Below are positions 61,101 to 64,000 of a stretch of 64,000 bases of DNA, one piece after another. Under the pieces are notes generated by a model, which was given only the letters and a program-made list of their open reading frames with translations, was not told the origin of the DNA and searched no databases. The stretch is from Hofstenia miamia. Its lineage: Eukaryota > Xenacoelomorpha > Acoela. A program made the position numbers and the translations under genes. The DNA lies in contig SCFE01000020.1 of the NCBI GenBank assembly GCA_004352715.1, positions 62,001-126,000 on the forward strand, read 5' to 3'. Numbering within the stretch: position 1 is the stretch's first letter; each line of letters opens with the position of its first letter.

Positions 61101-63611
61101 CCGTACGATTTGTAGGTAATTCAGGTAATGCTGAAGAACATTTTATTGATTTTATTCCAGTTCAGGAATCAACAGGAGAGGCATTAACAGATACATTGCT
61201 ACATAAGTTGAACGAATTGGGACTTTCTATTAATAACTGCAGAGGACAAGGTTATGATAATGGTTCCAATATGAGAGCAAAATGCGGTTTTCAAGTTCAA
61301 ATTATAAAACAGAATCCACGAGCCTTTTTTGTACCATGTGGTTGGTAGTCATGGAATCTTATTTTTGCCGATGCTGCTTGTTCTTCTAACCAGGCCATCT
61401 TGTTTTTCAGCACATTGCAGAGAATATACACCCTTCTATCAGTTTCACCAAAGCGATAGAAAATTTTAACAGATGCTGCTAGATCTATGGGTTTCACTGT
61501 CAAAGGGCCTTCAGAAAAACGGTGGGAGTGTCGTATAGAAAGTGCCAAGGCAATACGCTGGCAACTCTTCATCATTGTTGATGCTTTACAACCGGTGTCA
61601 TATACTGCAGGTGATCCAATGGCACAAAGAGATGCATTATCACTCAGTGCAATCATACAAACATTCGAATTCCTCTCTCATTAGTCGTGCGGTATAACAT
61701 TTTCCTGAAAATAAACATTATTAGTAAGCCTTGGCAGACAATTAGAATCGCGATAAACATTGCTGCTAATCATATATCTGGATTCATTAATTGGCTTCAA
61801 GATTATCGAGAAAATGGTTTTTTCACCAGCAGAAAACATTGCCAAAGAGTTAGCCAATGATATAGGTGTTGTTTGTGAATTTTTTAATGTGAGAAATCGA
61901 AGAAAACGTAAACAATTTGATAATGAGAGTGAGGATTCATCAATGGGAACACCCAAAGAAATTTTCAAAACAGAGTATTTTCATTGTACTATTGATAGTA
62001 TAAATCAATCAGTGAAAGAACGTTTTCAGCTTTTAAAAACATTTCTTAATAATTTTGGTTTTCTAATTCATATATCATCATTACCATGGCCGATTGCAAG
62101 ACTACAAAAAGGCATTGAGGCATGATGAAGGTGCTGACATAGATGGCAAGGGTTTGTGTGAGGAACTAACATCCCTTTCACATGTAATTCCTCTGTACTC
62201 ATCTCCAAAATATGTTTTGCACTATCTAATAAAGCATTCTCTTGTAGATGCATATCCAAATACTTTAATTTCACTTCGCGTCTTTTTAACGGTTCCTTGT
62301 AACTGTTGAGGCAGAAGAACAAAGCTTCTCGCTCTTGAAGCTAATTAAGATATATTTGCGCTCCACCATGTCACAAGAAAAAGTTAAATGATGTTATCAA
62401 TGTTATCCATGGGAATGATATTGCTAGAAATTTAGATTTTTTTAAATTAATATCCGATTTTAGTCAAAAAAGAGAGAAAAATTTATTTGCATATGAATTT
62501 TATTGTTAATTGCAATGTAGGTGTTTGTTTTTTTACTTGTTTTACCCTACTACGCGTTTAATAATCTCAAAGTTGATTAGGTAATACAGTAATGAAGTAG
62601 CATTAATTCGATGCAATTGTCTCCATAAAAGCGTTTTACAACTAATAAATGTGGGTCTGAAACGTACATCATAATGACACTGATTTGTTATTACTTTACT
62701 ATTTCGCTCATATGTCGTATTTTGCCTCGGGCCCGCGGAGGCTAAAGCCGGCCCTGTACATATTAAATGATACTTTTGAACGATCGATCTTAAGTCCACT
62801 AGCCTTCTTACCTCAAAATCTGACAATTATTTCATTTGCAAAATGGAAACAATATCAGTAACTATGTTGAAGAAACTTTATTTTACAAGTATTCTTTACA
62901 CATAAAACGCCACCAATTTCAAATTATATCATAGGCTACACTCAAGTAAACTGGATATATTTTTAGTTATTTTTGCTGATGATTTATCAGATGGTTTCAA
63001 TGTTTACTTCAATCTCTACTTCACAGATATCGATGATGCAACGGAACGGCTGATTCCATGGAACATCAGCGTAACAATCGGAAGCGAAAGTATATCTGTT
63101 CCTTTGATCACCGAACTAAGCTTCCAAAACTACAAGTATCATTGCGTTGCTAAGCTCACTGGAAGCTTAGAGTTCTTCCTCGTCGGAGATGCCGAGACCC
63201 CAATTCAGGGGTAAGAGCCAATTGTCATTACATACGATAGAATTATTATTAAGGGATATTAGCACAATAGAATATCATTAATATTTTCAGACTATTTAGA
63301 AATAGACATTATTATTCAACAGTGGCAAATAGTTGGTGATTGCAAGATATTTTATGCAATTATAAAACAATTGTTACTAATTTTATGATTATAGAGAAAG
63401 TGTTCGATTCCATTTGAAGGTATTCCACGACCAAGCAACAGTTTCCAATGGACGTTGTCATCAATTCACAACGGAAATTCTTCTTCCAAATTATCTCAAG
63501 CTCGATGATGAATTTTACAATGACAATTCCATTAACAATGAGTCATACTATAGACCTTATGTGTATGTCGATCCTGCTAAAATCAATTCCACACAAGTTC
63601 TCAAGTTCAGA
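31173..63611 (+). CDS. Large multi-exon gene for a modular extracellular protein (18 exons seen, partial)
   Basis: Eighteen exons join in phase to 1,156 codons without a stop, all with GT...AG borders: 31,173-31,445; 33,590-33,790; 36,118-36,406; 39,153-39,310; 40,264-40,436; 42,163-42,427; 42,475-42,728; 45,056-45,132; 45,531-45,685; 45,731-45,901; 48,397-48,666; 48,711-48,881; 49,520-49,611; 55,904-55,991; 56,035-56,163; 58,465-58,765; 63,027-63,210; 63,395-63,611. The acceptor at 31,172 and the donor at 63,612 show it continues both ways. The chain is beta-rich, with many N-x-S/T sites, few Lys/Arg clusters and no transmembrane segment. A module recurs: VRFPPDSSIIYDFSCGFTI, VIFWPPIEILEYSVF, VWFPPDVRTYFKVKLVLQ, IRFWPGTVASMDVAVYY, YIIPFTSSPDDNLQVKMEFL. 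This suggests tandem Ig-like or DUF11-like sandwiches of a secreted or surface protein. I do not recognise the family; integrin-alpha leg domains are a weak alternative. Confidence 0.65.
31750..32200 (-). pseudogene. mariner-like transposase C-terminal relic (intron A-B)
   Basis: The minus strand reads QQFLNQIECKSYVSRGYGFR, a stop, then LPHPPDFSLFDIYFWRMLRY and TFEKLMSKIIEESNNVNIEE. This is the mariner/Tc1-type pattern FL....R.WIGR.G, PP.SPD..PLD.FLWG.LK, T...L...I. The catalytic D of PPHSPD-like PPDFS is visible but the upstream half is decayed. Confidence 0.75.
32333..32638. mobile_element. hAT-type MITE, 306 bp (intron A-B)
   Basis: Starts CAGTGGTTCTCAA and ends TTGAGAACCGCTG, the well-known CAGTGGTTCTCAA hAT terminal repeat with one mismatch. 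A clean 8-bp target duplication is not visible (CATCTAGG and ACCTAGAG). Confidence 0.8.
33590..33790 (+). CDS. Large gene, exon B
   Basis: 67 codons, phase 0-0, ATTACTTAG before and GTAAGT after. Reads AYISAEISVFTAEMVKSF and YYYVHAAVLYSEVNDSYIW. Confidence 0.65.
35107..35946. other. (TA)n tract interrupted by a 793-N gap (intron B-C)
   Basis: TA repeats flank both sides of the gap at 35,141-35,933; the gap is probably caused by the microsatellite. Confidence 0.9.
36118..36406 (+). CDS. Large gene, exon C
   Basis: 96 codons plus 1 nt. Contains MTNVTFSTGSRDDVYIRV and the module start HAFVVPGDVEGCNSMLVWSY. Confidence 0.65.
36640..36872. mobile_element. mariner-type MITE, 233 bp (intron C-D)
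   Basis: Starts CAGGGTGTCCGTAAAAGTCT and ends AGACTTTATGGACACCCTG, imperfect inverted repeats of about 27 bp, flanked by TA on both sides. Confidence 0.85.
37456..37528. mobile_element. Short mariner-type MITE, 73 bp (intron C-D)
   Basis: CAGGGTGTCCGCAAAGTCTG at the left and ACACCCTG at the right, flanked by TA; an internally deleted relative of the 233-bp element 0.6 kb away. Confidence 0.75.
38278..38300 (+). repeat. (CCCGA)n short tandem repeat
   Basis: Four copies of ACCCG, inside a GC-richer patch (38,216-38,510) that also holds CCCGAACCCGATC and GAAATCGGGTC. A similar patch lies at 33,447-33,510. Confidence 0.6.
38991..39048 (+). repeat. (TA)n(TG)n microsatellite (intron C-D)
   Basis: About 25 TA units followed by GTGTGTGT. 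Confidence 0.9.
39153..39310 (+). CDS. Large gene, exon D
   Basis: 158 nt, completes the phase-1 codon of exon C to Glu, ends phase 0 at GTAAGT. Reads ATLDLLISGFLMEEGVDSI and VIVKVQSSNKNKEKNLAITV. Confidence 0.65.
40264..40436 (+). CDS. Large gene, exon E
   Basis: 173 nt, phase 0-2, GTAAGT donor. Reads DNITMGMIKTINLEFTNSF and CAFKMMWSNSSADLHS. Confidence 0.65.
40437..42162 (+). other. Intron E-F, no element recognised
   Basis: A weak inverted pair, CAAATTGACC(T/G)TTGACC near 40,621 and its mirror GGTCAAACGGTCAATTTGTGG near 40,722, flanks TATGATAATC...TATACTTTGGCCAAAGTATA; it may be a small MITE of about 120 bp. Confidence 0.4.
42163..42427 (+). CDS. Large gene, exon F
   Basis: 265 nt; acceptor TTTAG, donor GAG|GTTTGC. 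Reads YYVTFNSACFLSNDRFKVIE and NASATVDVEFQFWEANYSH. Confidence 0.65.
42475..42728 (+). CDS. Large gene, exon G
   Basis: 254 nt, separated from exon F by only 47 nt. Carries module motif IGAVRFPPDSSIIYDFSCGF. Confidence 0.65.
42729..45055 (+). other. Intron G-H with (TA)n tracts and a suspected assembly duplication
   Basis: TA tracts lie at 42,793-42,822, 43,626-43,648, 44,543-44,581 and 44,615-44,647. The block TTGCTTTATGCACAT follows the first two; the first copy ends at the single N at 42,840. Confidence 0.7.
45056..45132 (+). CDS. Large gene, exon H
   Basis: 77 nt, phase 2-1. Carries module motif NGRVIFWPPIEILEYSVFKS; donor ACGC|GTAAGT. Confidence 0.6.
45531..45685 (+). CDS. Large gene, exon I
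   Basis: 155 nt. Reads FKAELDIESITENFEISFSC then AYQNSSEFKQSQILVF; ends at CTAAAG|GTAATA. Confidence 0.65.
45731..45901 (+). CDS. Large gene, exon J
   Basis: 57 codons after a 45-nt intron, phase 0-0. Carries VLGQVWFPPDVRTYFKVKLV. Same length and phase as exon L and visibly related to it. Confidence 0.65.
46852..46923. repeat. 72-bp hairpin-forming inverted repeat (intron J-K)
   Basis: ATTAGTACACAATGTGCGAC at the left and GTGTCACACATTGTACTAAT at the right; resembles a minimal MITE. No clear target duplication. Confidence 0.55.
47110..47222 (+). repeat. Fragment of the CCTTAAACAGCC MITE (intron J-K)
   Basis: GCAAAGTCAGAGGTCGCG and the end CCCGAGACTGTTTAAGG correspond to 19,114-19,188. Confidence 0.6.
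47625..48125 (-). pseudogene. LINE C-terminal region (intron J-K)
   Basis: The minus strand reads LRIDRILHRAFRWVYS, a frame change, then LKYLDLIFLNKLLIGSYDFD, SSKHLSFKCPLIHNSKSSHN and CFRIILLANSIFQILD. This is the LE.VQRR..R, R...L..LFK...G, F.RS..LWN.L pattern at the end of LINE polymerase proteins. It lies antisense within the host gene. Confidence 0.65.
48397..48666 (+). CDS. Large gene, exon K
   Basis: 90 codons, phase 0-0. Reads AFFNISINTYKPSGEPTWNM and FEFKVVPENASSIRISLYNL. An open frame runs past the donor, but only splicing at CGACCT|GTAATT leads into the module of exon L. Confidence 0.65.
48711..48881 (+). CDS. Large gene, exon L
   Basis: 57 codons after a 44-nt intron, phase 0-0. 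Carries YPIRFWPGTVASMDVAVYYS; donor GTAAGT. Confidence 0.65.
49520..49611 (+). CDS. Large gene, exon M
   Basis: 92 nt, phase 0-2. Reads ATGIGVKMHSARRISWGRHI and YIPSETDDFV; donor GTAAGT. Confidence 0.6.
49740..50160 (+). repeat. Dispersed repeat, copy 1 (intron M-N)
   Basis: Shares with 51,270-51,690 the order ATATTTAAAATCT, GAATTGTCTC, ACATGTTT.., and TTTCAATATTTCTTAACAGGC. A fragment is also at 23,164-23,240. No coding potential. Confidence 0.6.
50495..50809 (-). other. Unrecognised 104-codon open frame (intron M-N)
   Basis: Begins MDFKSIFVYKTENNSELFKQ and continues with RIKLKKLGSVGNIPRGVRMI. The composition is protein-like but no family is recognised; it could be a fragment of a transposon protein or chance. 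Confidence 0.2.
51270..51690 (+). repeat. Dispersed repeat, copy 2 (intron M-N)
   Basis: Direct, diverged copy of 49,740-50,160, about 1.5 kb downstream. Confidence 0.6.
52079..52177 (+). repeat. (TAA)n microsatellite, 3' tail of the LINE
   Basis: About 30 trinucleotides with a few TAC interruptions, directly at the 3' end (minus strand) of the LINE. Confidence 0.85.
52839..53120 (-). pseudogene. LINE reverse transcriptase palm fragment
   Basis: FFAAINDLPQSV and LLYVDDTVIFNFGSYFASNI carry the catalytic YVDD, then LELLSTWSSVKNLGFIPTKT. Confidence 0.75.
53262..53558 (-). pseudogene. LINE reverse transcriptase fingers fragment
   Basis: Contains FPPCWKASWISPLLKS and SYHSIAILSRLSIIFERLVF (the W....I.PI.K, YRPIS.LS...K.FER pattern) followed by MFSQYGSLPGHSIITNLL. 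Confidence 0.75.
54184..54516 (-). pseudogene. LINE endonuclease domain fragment
   Basis: Contains LLFGDFLPNDAY, SRSSLLDLVLCSHSDPIFD and KLSDHSFVCF, matching the last third of exonuclease/endonuclease/phosphatase-fold LINE endonucleases, including the catalytic Asp-His pair SDH. Confidence 0.75.
55904..55991 (+). CDS. Large gene, exon N
   Basis: 88 nt; the first A completes the phase-2 codon of exon M to Gln. Reads SGQTVKFQTESLLNTEFGDF. Confidence 0.55.
56035..56163 (+). CDS. Large gene, exon O
   Basis: 43 codons after a 43-nt intron. Carries LYYIIPFTSSPDDNLQVKME, a variant of the recurring module; donor ATG|GTATTT. Confidence 0.6.
56320..56470 (+). repeat. (ATC/TCA)n microsatellite (intron O-P)
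   Basis: Imperfect trinucleotide repeat ending in (ATC)n and CAGCAGCAG; the His- and Ile-rich open frame across it is an artefact of the repeat. Confidence 0.8.
56471..58464 (+). other. Rest of intron O-P, nothing recognised
   Basis: AT-rich; overlapping minus-strand frames at 57,459-57,904 show no known motif. Confidence 0.4.
58465..58765 (+). CDS. Large gene, exon P
   Basis: 100 codons plus 1 nt. Reads STSIVSSSSSFRPYLKFKCL and FSDIVHIKMEGPSNQENPSL. Confidence 0.65.
59059..62756 (+). mobile_element. hAT transposon, 3.7 kb, with 8-bp target duplication (intron P-Q)
   Basis: Left end CAGTACCAGCCTTAG and right end (reverse complement) CAGGGCCGGCTTTAG are inverted repeats with four differences in 15. 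Direct flanks TAAATATT (59,051-59,058) and TACATATT (62,757-62,764) differ at one base, the expected 8-bp hAT duplication. The transposase gene lies on the plus strand, same sense as the host gene. A (TA)n tract at 59,345-59,398 sits in the 5' part. Confidence 0.82.
60062..62500 (+). pseudogene. hAT transposase, ZMYM1-like, broken
   Basis: In order: basic leader SYLSDAARRKRFEEEELREV (60,080-60,150); WRVRLNYHDRCKIVEKNP; TTF-type zinc-finger region with CFVMEKEQ, FVVSCDE (60,470-60,560); ITFRRKHEKLFQPNNRNFLG then LVELLAKCDG (60,820-60,910); core LTLAVRFVGNSGNAEEHFID, GLSINNCRGQGYDNGSNMRA and NPRAFFVPCG (61,079-61,345), where D of GQGYDNGSNM is a catalytic-fold residue; AARSMGFTVKGPSEKRWECR (61,475-61,530); NIAKELANDIGVVCEFFNVR (61,835-61,890); and the C-terminal dimerisation part ending ARNLDFFKLISDFSQKREKN (62,425-62,475). 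Numerous stops and frameshifts make it inactive. Confidence 0.85.
63027..63210 (+). CDS. Large gene, exon Q
   Basis: 184 nt; completes the phase-1 codon to Tyr. Reads LIPWNISVTIGSESISVPLI and YKYHCVAKLTGSLEFFLVGD. Confidence 0.65.
63395..63611 (+). CDS. Large gene, exon R (last one seen)
   Basis: 217 nt; completes a Gly codon. Reads ESVRFHLKVFHDQATVSNGR and YRPYVYVDPAKINSTQVLKF; donor GTAAGT leads out of the window. Confidence 0.65.
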
Positions 63612-64000
63612 GTAAGTTTAATAAATATTCCACTAATTATTATTGTTGTTATTATTATTAACAAAATTTATATAGCGCCGGCTACAACACACGATGGTCG
63701 CTGGCACTAGCCGTAAGCCCATCAAAATCAAAATAAAAATAAGCACTTAAACAAATGGGTCTTTAACTTGACTTTAAATGCAACGAGAGAGGACAATGCA
63801 CGAATGTCATAAGGTAATCTATTTCAAACTGACGGACCAGAGGAGCGAAATGAGTGAGTAAAGTAACTAGAGATTTGAGAACTTAGAGATGAAAGCGCAG
63901 AGACATATCCGATGATATTTCATTAAGGGTGATTAATTCAATTAGATATTCTGGAACCATTTCATGGAGACACTTAAAAACCATAATCTCTTTTTTATAC
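63612..64000 (+). repeat. Probable dispersed repeat downstream of exon R
   Basis: From about 63,660 the sequence becomes GC-richer, with TTTATATAGCGCCGGCTACA, ACACGATGGTCGCTGGC and a run AAATCAAAATAAAAATAAGC. It looks like an interspersed repeat rather than intron sequence, but no second copy is in this window. Confidence 0.35.

Overview
AT-rich metazoan nuclear DNA, crowded with transposons. The genes are split by GT...AG introns. Transposon types are typical of animals: non-LTR retrotransposons, hAT, piggyBac, PIF/Harbinger and mariner with their MITEs, and a tRNA-derived SINE. There are no operons, no prokaryotic genes and no viral genes. The mixture of very short introns (43-47 nt) with kilobase introns, long (TA)n tracts and dispersed repeats suggests a marine invertebrate, but I cannot name the phylum. 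Three long N gaps (8,591-8,760; 12,346-13,345; 35,141-35,933) and three single N characters (8,043; 28,001; 42,840) mark assembly joins.

Layout. 1-1,625: two pieces of non-LTR retrotransposon on the minus strand. 3,042-4,629 (-): a two-exon nuclear gene for COQ9, the ubiquinone-biosynthesis lipid-binding protein; this is the clearest conserved gene. 4,867-5,495: LINE 3' end. 6,101-8,880: tandem, internally deleted PIF/Harbinger copies with nested terminal repeats. 9,395-11,917: a pair of inverted repeats. 14,972-16,606 (-): a gene for a secreted or membrane protein with a signal peptide. 16,923-18,345: a piggyBac relic cut by a LINE-related segment. 18,799-20,285: a MITE and an 85-bp minisatellite. 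24,070-25,690: an R2-like LINE fragment and a tRNA-SINE. 27,296-28,416: a fold-back element carrying a RING-H2/helix-turn-helix reading frame between arms that each hold nine copies of a motif spaced 21 bp apart.

31,173 to beyond 63,611 (+): one large gene. I could chain 18 exons (1,156 codons) with GT...AG borders and compatible phases throughout; both ends lie outside what I could assemble. The product looks like an extracellular protein built of repeated beta-sandwich-like modules, many starting with an aromatic-x-P-(P/G) motif. The minus-strand gene at 15-16.6 kb appears to carry the same kind of module, so the two may be relatives. The long introns of the large gene hold most of the transposons of the right half: a mariner relic, hAT and mariner MITEs, a LINE 3' end at 47.6 kb, a nearly full-length LINE at 52.2-55.7 kb and a 3.7-kb hAT element at 59,059-62,756 with an 8-bp target duplication.
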